Shown piece by piece: positions 56,901 to 63,771 of a stretch of DNA of 64,000 nucleotides. Position 1 is the first letter of the stretch; each line of letters opens with the position of its first letter. The position numbers were made by a program, and so were the translations under genes. Origin of the DNA: Tribonema minus (lineage: Eukaryota; Sar; Xanthophyceae; Tribonematales; Tribonemataceae); contig JAFCMP010000539.1 in assembly GCA_017506865.1 (NCBI GenBank), positions 248,001 to 312,000 on the forward strand, given 5' to 3'. Below the pieces are notes generated by a model that was given only the letters and a program-made list of their open reading frames with translations, was not told the origin of the DNA and did no database searches.

Positions 56901-59900
56901 ATGTTCAGTAATGTGTAACAGCAAGTTGAGCAGGGTCGGTCCATGTTCTTGAACACTGCAACTGCAGTGCAGTGACGGCACAGGACCCTGTAAAAACGTT
57001 CAGCGCCGTGCAACAGCGAGTTGAGCAGGTTTGCAGTTCAGTGCATGTGACATGCGTTCAGGGTGCTGCCTGAAGAGGGGAAAATGTGATGAGGCTCAGT
57101 CAAACTGCATCGATCGTCAGCCGAGTTGCACCAGAATTGTCGTTTGGAGTGCTGCCTAACAAGAGACCAAATACGATGAGGATCAGTCAACTGCATTGAT
57201 CGTCAGGTGAGTTGGTTCAAGGTCATCTGCAACGGCTGTTCACTGCAACAGCCAAATGTGCTGAGCGTCTGACAACACAGGCGTCTGACGCGCGCATGCC
57301 AGGACACCATGTAAGCACCTGGGATTAGGTTTAGGGTTAGGGACAGCATATGAGCGCCATGTTCCAAGAGATGCTACTGCGCCCAAGGCGGCAGTTGTCG
57401 CAGCAGCTGTCAGAGAGCGCGAGGCCGGAATATGAGAAATGCTGGCGACAACTGGCCCCCCTGTAGTCTAGTAGATTGCAGGGACAGGCAACACATGGTC
57501 CATGCAAAGAGGGGCTATCATGATGCGGCCAATTGCGTGTTCACATCTGGTCCCGATTTGAGAGTGCTCAGTTTACTTGTAAGTCTGTAGCACACATGCA
57601 GAGACACTGCTCGGTTGGTCCGTCATAATTTACTGGGGCGCATGGTGGCTCACCATCAGCACAGCGTTGCCGTCGGTGGTGCACCAGACGGTGGTGCCAG
57701 CTTCAACTGCAACTGTGACGCTATACGCCTGAGCGGCGGTGGCCTGCGCCGCGCCGCCAGCAGGAGTCACTGCAGCGCAAGAAGTTGAGGTTGAAGCAGA
57801 TGCCGTGAAGAGCATGATTTCAGAAAAGGCAAGTTAAAGATGCGGTCAGCAAGAAATACGCCTTAGTACTTCCTCTGTACCCTAGTAGAGGCAAGGCTGC
57901 TAGCACTGCCACAAACATCAGCACTTGGCAGCAGCATGCAAGCGCGCAGGCAGTTCCCCGACGTACACGGAAGGCAATGCAGCCAAATGCTGTAGCCTGG
58001 GCTCATGCACCCTTGTCCAGCACAAATCCCCTTCATAAACTTCTGGCACAGTTGAAGGGGAAGCCTGGTAGGGCACAGTCTTCACGATGCATGGAGCCTG
58101 TGTATGTGTGCTCACGATGACACCCAGCCACCATTGGCAGTTTGCCGACAACTGTCTACTGAAGCGCAGGGGTAACAATAGGGGTACTGAAGCACATGGA
58201 TAACAATTGGGGCAGGGTACGTACGGGTAGCATGTCAACTTGATGGTGGGCAGCGCTCAACAATGTTCTCACCTGCAGGCGCCGCTGGCGCAGTCGGCAG
58301 CTTGTACCACCAGCCCGCTGCAAGGCGGCGCGCAACAAGAACCGGAGGCAGAGTGCAGCGGGTCAACAGAGGCTAACCGAGTGATGTAGGGCTGGGGCTT
58401 TGCAGCATGGCATGTATTCATATGTATGTAACCCTAACCCAAAGCGTTGCGGGTCAACAGGGGCCGAGCGAGCGATGTAGGGCTAGGGCTTTGCAGCGCG
58501 GCATGAAACATGCACATGTGAACACCGTGTTTGTTTCATGTGAGAGCAGAAATGTGCTCTGCCGTTGTATGTTGTGCCATTTCATGTTGTGTCAGCATGC
58601 GTTCACACGCTGCAAGCTCCGCGGAGCATCGACATGATCGCTGCGAGAGCCCCAGGGGGTGATGGTGATCCCCCCGACAGTTACGGCAGTTACAAGGACT
58701 CACCGACATTGCTGACGCCGCCGGCAGCGCTCTCGGTGACGCAGAGAAGTTGTGTGAGCTTGGGAATGACGATGTATGTGCTCTCCTTGTACGCCACGGC
58801 AGTTGCGGCAATGGTGGTGCCCTGCGAAACGTGACAGCGGGGCAAGAGCATTTTAAACAAAAGTCACATCTGCTGTTTTGCGGCAATGTTCTGGCGGTCA
58901 CTTGTCAATGCATTTTTGTGCACGCTGCGTGTGTACGCAAGGAAGCAACAGGCTCGCTGGCACTCTTTGCTGATCCTCACAGTATGATGTGATTGAGAAG
59001 CTTCAATCTGCACTGACTAGTCCAATTTACTGCGTAGCTGTAACTGTGCATGCATGTCGAAGCGTCTGAAATTCCAGCTGAAATTGAAGTAACACGCATC
59101 GCGCGTGTCGAAGCAAGCCAATCTCCGTTGCCGCCAGACATGCACTCTGTCACTCCGGGACGACTGCAGCATTTTCAAATCATACTTCAAGTATCACAAT
59201 ATGATACTTGAAGACGCGTGTGACAGCTGCACTCACCAGTACGATCGGCGTATTGTCCCAGGTGCAGAACACCGTGCTGCCATCTGCAACGGTGCTGAGG
59301 ACGCTAGTCGCGGCCACAAATACGTCAAGTACCAATGATACTTCAAGTCTTAAGTATACCTCCGATATCAATAATACTTCAAGTATCGTGTGACACAGAC
59401 CCACTCACCAGCACAATCGGCGTGTTGTCCGATGTGCAGAACACCGTGCTGCCATCCGGAACGGTGATGATGACGCTAGCGGCGAGGGATACTTCAAGTA
59501 TCAATGAAACTTCAAATATCAATGATACTTCAAGTGTCAATGATACTTCAAGTATCAATGATACTACAAGCATAACATGCCAGCTGCACTCACCAGTACG
59601 ATCGGCGTGTTGTCCATGGTGCAGAACACCGTGCTGCCATCCGAAACGGTGATAAGGACGCTGGTTGCGGCGAAGGGTGTGAACTGGTCCGGCCCGCCCG
59701 CGGGGGTCGCTGCACAGATATACATACATGCCCAATGCACACAGGTGAGACATTATCGAGGGGCATGATGAACATGTTGGTGGGACGTATTTAAACACAG
59801 CGATGAGCTACACCTGCAGTGTAGCACAATGGTGGCGCAGATACGTACACACTCAGGGCATACTGGTGAGATCGTGTTTGTCTACATGTGTATAAATATT

Positions 59901-62900
59901 GAGGTTTGATCAGGGCATATTGGTGATTGGGTTTGTCTACATGAACGTGTGGTGATCTGTTATGCTTGAGAGTATGTGTAAGAGTGGCTGCATCTTGCGA
60001 GTAGCGTACAAGGGCACAAGTCGGGTGCCACGTGAGGATCGCTAAACGTAGGATTTTTTGCCCATTGGTCATGTTCTCAATACTGCCAATGTGAATGGAG
60101 AAATTGCACATCGTAACACTCAGCAGCATGGCACAATGTCACAATGTTGCTATTATACTGCAGGCTTTGCAAGGGTGCTTTGCACAAGGTCTACTCAACT
60201 CACAGTTGATTGTAGCAAATGCAAGCTCAGACAATGGCATGTCACTAGCTTGACTGCTCTGACAACTGACTGCACTGACTGCTTTAAAGTTCGATTGAGA
60301 TACGCAATTTGTGCACTCACCAACAGGCGGGTTGGGCTTGGGATGGTCCTTGTACCACACGGTGACTGTTGAACAAGGAAGCATGCCAAGTCGAAACAGA
60401 CAACAGTCTCAGGGCACTGATGATAGGCATGTAATCAAGGCCATTAAGACGTTGCTCCAAGGGCATTTAAAAAAAAAGTGAAGTGCCCAAGGTTGCAGTG
60501 TGGCAGCGGGATACACTGGAGTCATTAAACGTCTTTAGCAGAGTGGCACGCAGGCACGCAAGCACGGACAATGTACTGAGAGACAGTATTGGCAATGGCC
60601 ATGACACACATGTTCCTTCCCAGCCCCTGTTCCTAACCGTACTTTTGAATTTACCGCTTACCATAACCTGATGGCTACTGACAGCTTGCTAACCCTAACC
60701 CTAGCAGAGCGCGGCTGAGATGCGCGCATTCGGTGACCTGTCAACCCTTGAGCTGCTGTCCTCAATGCCAAATGTGCGACCACGAATAAGTGCAGGAGTG
60801 CACAACGCGCCTGGCCGCTTCTGCGACCACCAAGAGCAAAAGTGCTGTACATATGCTGAGCATGCCAGCTGCGTGGAAGCATGGTGACTTGCGCTGCGAC
60901 ATGAACTAGGCATGCAGGTATCATGGAGACGCTCCTCAAGTGTGTAGTGGACAAAGCATATCCTTAGGTTTAGGACTAGGAAACTAGGAGTAAGGGCAGG
61001 ATTAGAGTATGTAACAGCACCTGCAAAGCTGAAGATGTCAGCTCCGCATTTGGTCGCACAGATAGGACTGCATTCTGACAGTGCGCAAAAATGTGACATG
61101 CCAGCACATCACCTACTTCCAAGCGGCTCTATCCTTGCGACGCTTCACAACAGCGCATGTACGCCTCTCTGACCGGTTCCAGAGTGTGCCATGTGGCCCC
61201 AGTAGAGCACCAGAAGTGCAAACACTTTAAATTACGACAGACAGCAGGAAGACACCCGGCCGTCCGGCCCCTTGTTGGCGCATTCATGAATTCATGAATG
61301 ACGCCAAGTTCAAGAGTAAAAATTTGAAGTTCTGCATTGTACCTGGCGCGCTGAACATGCCAGCTGTGCTCTTGGCAACGCAGCTCAGCTGCACCAGCTG
61401 CGTAACGGCTATGGCGGTTGAAGCCGTGTACGCCACGGCCGAGCCGGCCACCTGTTTGGTCTGCAAACATCAAGCGCGAGCACGCGCGTGCACGCACATG
61501 TCAGCAGCGCAATGAGGTGATGAGTGTGCCTGCAGAAAGTGAGTGCGAGAAAGTGCGCAAAATGAAGCCGCGGTCAATCATCACTGTCCGCAGACTCATG
61601 CTGTGTCGGGCAAGCTGCTGACATCATCTTGTGATGAGGCAGGTTGCAGAAGTACATGATATACGAGAAGTAATAAAAAGTACATGATATACTTGTAGCC
61701 TTTGTGCTGAAGTATTCAGCGCATACATGTCTGCCGGTCAACGCAGCAGGCTAACGCAGCTGGCTGAAACCTGTCAACCTAACCCTAACCCTAACCCAAC
61801 TCTCATCGTGACGCCAGCCCTGACCCTAACCCCCAGTCTGGTCCATCGCGCAATTCTAACGCCGATGGAACTCGCTCACTTGCTCTGACGCGTTTGTTCA
61901 GCGCAAAGCTTACTCACAGCCTACTTGCTCTACTTGTGAAGTCCACTGCTGTGCCGCGCTCACACCAGCTGCCCCAGGCACAATTTCTATCTAGGCTTTC
62001 CACTTTGGCACAATATCCACGACTGTATATTTCTGCTTCAGCAGTAAATGACCCGCGCAAATCAACAAACATCTACAGCTCGGGGGCGGGAGTTGCACAG
62101 TAATGAGAGAGAGCTACAGTACAATGTCACTTGCCACCTTGAACTCGGGGCAGGGACGTTGTTGCAGCTTTTGTGTGATAGACATTACTGTGATTAATCA
62201 CAGATCATTTCAACCCGTCACTTTCAACCCGTCGCTAAGCTTTTGGGCAAGCACATGCCGCCTGCCACTGATGCACAGTCGCTGGTAGAGCAACTAGATT
62301 AACTTCTACTCTACTTGTACTGTTCAGCTTACCGCAGTGAGCACGACTGTGCCGTCGTTTGTGCACAGCACGGTGGTGTCGGCGGCGACGGTGACCAGCA
62401 CGCTCGCCATGGGGATGGCCGCATCCTGCGTGGCTCCACCCGGGGGGGTCACTGTGAATGGAGATTGGACACAACAACAGCAAGGAAGAGAGCAGGTAAA
62501 TCAAGCATTGGATTATGAATTGATGTGTGAGAAAGCGGCGGCCCAAACGCCGTATTTTGTAAACCATTTTTGGCCTCCATTCATTGTGACCTAACGGTCA
62601 ATAGAATCTTACCATAACGAGTGTGTACGTGTGGTCATCGTAATACTCCACAGTGGAGAAATGAAAAATGCGAATGAAGCATATTCGGAGGTGCTCATAT
62701 GTATGCAGGGCCTTGTGTGGACCTTCAGATTGGGGCTGACCCGAACCCACCCCCTAACCCTTGTTCAGACTGTCACACTCATCTCGGAACCGAGTTGCGC
62801 ACAAAGCGACCGGACACTGAGCCTGTTTCAAGCAAGACATATCTCTGGTCTGGCAACACCGAGCTTCTGGTGTGCAACACCTGTCTAGTCTGATGGCGAG

Positions 62901-63771
62901 TCAAACACAGATGTCAGTGTGCTGCACGGGCAACGCCTGCCGGTCAGCGGTCACAACGAGCCATGTTAGTCTTGCTAGTGCGTGTTACTGCAAGATGTCA
63001 ATGGCTAGCTCCTGTGCGCACAGTCCATGTGCTTACCTGCCGGGGTTGCCGGTGGGGAAGGGAGCTTGTACCAGAATGACACTGAGGAAAAGGGGAAACG
63101 AGACAGCAACATTGCGTTCATCAGGCTACAATCACGCAACGAGATCAGCAAGGCGGATTTTTATATATTATAATGCAGCACTATATCATGTGCGGCATGC
63201 GTGCTGCATACGTACGTATCCCTGCATGTTTACTCTCTATGGGTAGGTATCATGTGCTGCATGCGTACATACCCCTACTCTCCATGAGTAGGTGTCATGT
63301 GCTGCATGCGTACCTACCCCTACTCTATCTGGGTAGGTATCATATCATGTGCTGCATACGTACCCCCTCTCTGCAAGCCACTCTGCATAGATAGGTATCA
63401 TGTGCTGCATACGTTTGTACTCCTGCATGTATGCTCGAGCGCCTGCGCAGCAGTCACCGCACCCGTGCCTGTCAGCACCGCCCTCGCTGACAACGCTGAA
63501 TTGCGTCTTTGGAAAGGCAGCAGAGGGGGCCATGCAATTCAAAGTAGCTGCATTGCTGAGTACATAGATGTATGCTGTACAGCTCATCGACGCTGAAGGG
63601 TACAGGCGTGGATGTCAAGTTGAAGTTGAGTCACGTCAAGTTGAAGTGGGTACCTTGCGTGCTCAGTCCGCCACCGTCGCTCTGCGCCACGCAGTTGAGC
63701 TCCATGGACGCAGTCGCAGGTATATTGGCGGTCGCTGTGTGCTTGGCGGCTGTGGCAGCCAGCACGTTGTT
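28470..63771 (-). CDS. Giant modular protein with at least 11 tandem chitobiase-C-terminal-like (CHB_HEX_C_1-type) repeats; 5' end outside window
   Basis: I reconstruct 37 exons totalling 3777 nt (1258 residues plus TGA at 28470-28472). After a first B exon, eleven modules follow, each of three exons. A (usually 45 nt) encodes a W-Y/F-K plus Pro/Ala linker. C (~116 nt) encodes VTPAGG...GTTVYCTTDGTAVL. B (~118 nt) encodes GNxLAATAxxYTxxI...LNCVAKSxxGxFSAP. Introns A/C and B/A are phase 1 and C/B is phase 0, so each module is a symmetric 1-1 unit. C plus B matches the CHB_HEX_C_1 layout (T-T-D-G-S strand, then a Y-T-x-P-I strand and a C/A-V-A-K-S-x-G strand). Each module has one Cys in C and one in B, which could form a disulfide and suggest an extracellular or secretory protein. 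The last three exons encode a linker plus two non-repeat segments. A further exon may lie at 63936 and beyond. Function is unknown; cell-surface or carbohydrate binding is a guess. Confidence 0.88.
28820..28990 (-). repeat. Acceptor-side echoes of the terminal exon of the large gene
   Basis: The segment around the terminal exon's acceptor (plus strand TGCGGAGCGTCACCACGTG, then TGTCAGTGCTC) recurs at about 28833-28860 and 28938-28985. Both are diverged and lie on the intron side. Confidence 0.6.
30884..36559 (-). CDS. Large gene, module 11 (exons A11, C11, B11), split by a retrotransposon intron
   Basis: A11 36515-36559 (TQWYTTLPPPATPA), C11 31601-31716 (APAGGATTDTAVA, then TTVYCTTDGSAIVTV), B11 30884-31010 (NTNTLSPTATAYTAQ, then VQCTAQNASGGLSQT). 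The A11/C11 intron is about 4.8 kb because it holds the first retrotransposon copy; without it the intron would be about 0.6 kb. Confidence 0.87.
31140..31225 (-). repeat. Acceptor-side echo of exon B11
   Basis: The B11 start with its acceptor (plus strand GGGGGACAGCGTGTTTGTGT, then TCTGTCGCAGGAGAACGC) has a copy at about 31175-31220 (GGGCGACAGCGTGTGCGTGT), with similar flanking sequence. Confidence 0.7.
32073..32082. repeat. 5' target-site duplication of retrotransposon copy 1
   Basis: GTACTGAGAC occurs here and again at 36280-36289, exactly flanking the element. Confidence 0.85.
35193..35200. repeat. 8-bp target duplication of the hAT-type element, left copy
   Basis: GCCATTCG is repeated at 35931-35938. 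Retrotransposon copy 2 carries this octamer only once, followed by TGCAGGAG, so the empty site is visible within the window. Confidence 0.93.
35201..35930. mobile_element. Non-autonomous hAT-type DNA transposon (730 bp) nested in the retrotransposon
   Basis: Perfect 12-bp inverted termini TAGGGTTGGCAC / GTGCCAACCCTA are bounded by an 8-bp duplication. The TAGGG start and 8-bp duplication are hallmarks of the hAT superfamily. Subterminal regions are dense in GCGTATA / TATACGC motifs on both strands, as expected for transposase binding sites. No transposase is encoded. The interior has an open frame at 35422-35715 that I do not recognise. The uninterrupted copy 2 of the retrotransposon gives the exact pre-insertion sequence. 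Confidence 0.92.
37040..37290 (-). repeat. Donor-side echoes of exon B10
   Basis: The B10 end and donor (plus strand GTACCTGGCGCGCTGTACAG, then GCCAG) recur at about 37250-37285 and 37145-37170, with a weaker CTACCAGAATGTAC near 37055. The intervening units share a TACTTCAAGTAG(T) element. Period is about 110 bases. Confidence 0.8.
37365..38545 (-). CDS. Large gene, module 10 (exons A10, C10, B10)
   Basis: A10 38498-38545 (48 nt, VTRWFAPPPPLAAPI), C10 38039-38154 (TPAGGVDTAHALA, then TKIFCTADGTAVVTV), B10 37365-37488 (GTAVAQGAAVYAAAT, then LNCVAVSTKYTGLYSAP). Two to three echoes of the B10 donor region follow in the intron. Confidence 0.87.
39080..39120 (-). repeat. Donor-side echo of exon B9
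   Basis: Plus strand CTCACCTGGCGTGCTGA and then CGCGCTCTTGGCCAC occurs both at the real B9 end (39311) and at about 39078-39116. Confidence 0.75.
39316..41365 (-). CDS. Large gene, module 9 (exons A9, C9, B9)
   Basis: A9 41321-41365 (TVFYKLPPAPAPPA), C9 40326-40441 (TPAGGDKEATASQ, then TTVSCTFDGTMAAV), B9 39316-39433 (GNTIAAAATTYSLTT, then FTCVAKSAEGMVSTP). The B9 acceptor is TTAG rather than CAG. Confidence 0.87.
42187..43330 (-). CDS. Large gene, module 8 (exons A8, C8, B8)
   Basis: A8 43286-43330 (GGWYKVAPPPAEPT), C8 42520-42635 (TPTGGNTASTAVK, then TTVFCTTGMTNLL), B8 42187-42304 (DAGISDSAIAHTEAG, then LNCVAQSAVGAIGMP). The acceptor of B8 is directly preceded by a CCCTAA-type array that serves as its pyrimidine tract. 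Confidence 0.87.
42311..42374 (-). repeat. Interstitial telomere-type array adjoining a 3' splice site
   Basis: About nine GGGTTA units with a few variants, directly beside the acceptor of exon B8. In the gene's sense the intron ends in CCCTAACCCTAACCCCAACC, then CTCAG. Confidence 0.9.
43500..43580. repeat. Three tandem GGCCTCC...GGCCTTTA hairpin units resembling the retrotransposon tail
   Basis: Units at about 43502, 43530 and 43553 resemble GGCCTCCCTTGAGGCCTTTA. The retrotransposon's 3' tail has GGCCTCCCTTGGGCCTTTAT. It may be a tail-only remnant of a related element, or an unrelated short tandem repeat. Confidence 0.5.
43640..43720 (-). repeat. Donor-side echo of exon B7
   Basis: Plus strand GAAGTTGCTTACCGACGTCA and CCTGGGCGACGCACTGGA at the real B7 end have a close copy at about 43640-43700. 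Confidence 0.8.
43782..45302 (-). CDS. Large gene, module 7 (exons A7, C7, B7)
   Basis: A7 45270-45302 (33 nt, SGWYKVAPPA), C7 44325-44443 (APSGGAGTDTAVE, then TVVYCTTDGSTDFIN), B7 43782-43899 (TPTVTSTATAADATD, then LQCVAQGSDGVLTDV). A partial copy of the B7 end lies at about 43650-43700. Confidence 0.87.
44612..44639. repeat. Interstitial telomere-type repeat
   Basis: Four units of TAGGGT in the intron between C7 and A7. Confidence 0.85.
46040..46165 (-). repeat. Echo of exon B6 donor with telomere-type intron start
   Basis: Two units each read, on the plus strand, ACCCTAACC...CTGTTG(C/T)G followed by GTG...GGCGCCCTC. The real exon end is at 46164 and the copy is near 46075. In both, the intron begins as a GTTAGGG-like repeat. 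Confidence 0.75.
46164..48055 (-). CDS. Large gene, module 6 (exons A6, C6, B6)
   Basis: A6 48023-48055 (33 nt, TGWYTVAPPS), C6 47144-47268 (TPAGGADKASAVA, then TTVWCTTTVPGQVAV), B6 46164-46284 (DGSVIAPDETEFDATT, then LTCRAQSTEGAYTAT). The B6 donor is the first GT of a GTTAGGG telomere-type repeat. The retrotransposon copy at 48197 lies in the intron just before A6. Confidence 0.85.
48187..48196. repeat. 5' target-site duplication of retrotransposon copy 2
   Basis: GTAAAATACG occurs here and at 50596-50605, flanking the element exactly. Confidence 0.87.
48197..50517 (+). pseudogene. Retrotransposon ORF copy 2: C-terminal part from motif C onward
   Basis: The frame starts inside the reverse transcriptase at HCAFLDDLNVLQ, so motifs A and B are missing and the product cannot be an active polymerase. 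It is open through the Cys/His cluster and endonuclease-like region to the natural stop at 50515-50517, ending KLLGHSAD. Upstream codons in the same frame belong to host intron sequence. Confidence 0.88.
48197..50595 (+). mobile_element. Non-LTR retrotransposon copy 2, 5'-truncated, in an intron of the large gene
   Basis: 2.4 kb, nearly identical to copy 1 from 33137 onward apart from a handful of substitutions and a 6-base difference in the acidic GAC run. It lacks the hAT insertion, so it preserves the uninterrupted 3' half. The 3' end is the same AGTCCATAC as in copy 1. It is antisense to the host gene, between exons B5 and A6. Confidence 0.92.
50988..53230 (-). CDS. Large gene, module 5 (exons A5, C5, B5)
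   Basis: A5 53186-53230 (SKWFKKPPPPAAPV), C5 52076-52191 (TPVGGTDAKTTVA, then TSVYCTTDGTAVLTV), B5 50988-51102 (GDKLGATAEQYTDSLP, then VTCVAQSKEGLFGTA). Partial copies of C5 lie on both sides. Confidence 0.87.
51910..51990 (-). repeat. Partial copy of exon C5 (donor half)
   Basis: Plus strand GCTCACCGTCAGCACCGCC and CCATCGGTCGTGCAG repeat the C5 donor region at 52070-52105. A shorter GCTCACCATCAGCACCG copy lies near 51830. Confidence 0.8.
52290..52400 (-). repeat. Partial copy of exon C5 (acceptor half)
   Basis: About 52297-52395 repeats the C5 start and the preceding intron, encoding TPAGSAAAKTTVAAATV with its own CTCAG acceptor. It then runs into a GGGTTA telomere-type repeat (52270-52292) where the rest of the exon should be. 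It is cut off mid-exon. Confidence 0.82.
52994..53033. repeat. Interstitial telomere-type array
   Basis: Six perfect TTAGGG units plus TTAG, the cleanest array in the window, in the intron between A5 and C5. Confidence 0.95.
54008..55536 (-). CDS. Large gene, module 4 (exons A4, C4, B4)
   Basis: A4 55492-55536 (TMWYMPPVPPALPA), C4 54804-54919 (TPLGGATEATAAG, then TKVYCTTGATAVLTV), B4 54008-54119 (GNVLAATAVEYTAPIP, then LNCAAKSDAGAFSAA). C4 has Gly-Ala instead of Asp-Gly. Three echoes of its donor half follow in the intron. Confidence 0.87.
54420..54745 (-). repeat. Three donor-side echoes of exon C4
   Basis: Copies of the C4 second half with donor lie at about 54684-54745, 54554-54620 and 54423-54490. 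The closest two still encode VVADTNVYCTIGATAVLTV and VVAGINVYCTTSTTAVLTV before a GTGAG donor. The farthest has lost frame. Period is about 130 bases, with CCCTAA-type repeats between units. Confidence 0.9.
55985..56018. repeat. Interstitial telomere-type repeat
   Basis: About five GGGTTA-type units, one altered to AAGGTT, in the intron between B3 and A4. Confidence 0.85.
56769..58317 (-). CDS. Large gene, module 3 (exons A3, C3, B3)
   Basis: A3 58273-58317 (GWWYKLPTAPAAPA), C3 57654-57769 (TPAGGAAQATAAQ, then TTVWCTTDGNAVLM), B3 56769-56892 (GPAPTLSATALTLKV, then LVNCVAKGLAGNYGSQ). B3 is two codons longer than most B exons. Confidence 0.88.
58704..60365 (-). CDS. Large gene, module 2 (exons A2, C2, B2)
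   Basis: A2 60321-60365 (TVWYKDHPKPNPPV), C2 59594-59709 (TPAGGPDQFTPF, then STVFCTMDNTPIVL), B2 58704-58821 (GTTIAATAVAYKES, then LLCVTESAAGG). C2 has Asp-Asn in place of the usual Asp-Gly after the Cys-Thr. Two echoes of its donor half lie downstream. Confidence 0.87.
59233..59570 (-). repeat. Two donor-side echoes of exon C2 and an 18-base satellite between them
   Basis: Echoes at about 59407-59490 and 59233-59315 encode DGSTVFCTSDNTPIVLV and DGSTVFCTWDNTPIVLV before a GTGAGT donor. Between the real exon and the echoes lie about five units of ATACTTCAAGTATCAATG (59499-59570), with further ATACTTCAAGT pieces at 59165-59215 and 59337-59390. The unit contains the palindrome GATACTTCAAGTATC. 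Confidence 0.92.
61343..63081 (-). CDS. Large gene, module 1 (exons A1, C1, B1)
   Basis: A1 63037-63081 (SFWYKLPSPPATPA), C1 62333-62451 (TPPGGATQDAAIP, then TTVLCTNDGTVVLTA), B1 61343-61460 (TKQVAGSAVAYTAS, then LSCVAKSTAGMFSAP). All have GT-AG borders and fitting phases. Confidence 0.88.
61776..61797. repeat. Interstitial telomere-type repeat
   Basis: Three to four CCTAAC units in the intron between C1 and B1. Confidence 0.85.
63175..63425. repeat. Minisatellite of about 50-base units
   Basis: About five units of GTAGGTATCATGTGCTGCAT followed by GCGTACATACCCCTACTC, with variation. CTACCC and GGGTAG within each unit could pair into hairpins. It lies in the intron between module 0 and A1. 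Confidence 0.88.
63654..63771 (-). CDS. Large gene, first B exon in the window (module 0)
   Basis: 118 nt, phase 0 to 1, preceded by CTGCAG and followed by GTACCC. It encodes NNVLAATAAKHTATANIP and then LNCVAQSDGGGLSTQ. The matching A and C exons would lie upstream, beyond the window. A GTGAGT donor at 63931-63935 suggests another exon whose left edge is 63936. Confidence 0.85.

Noticed and set aside
59165..59570. CRISPR-like array
   Set aside because: The 18-base units are contiguous, without unique spacers, and lie in an intron of a eukaryotic gene.
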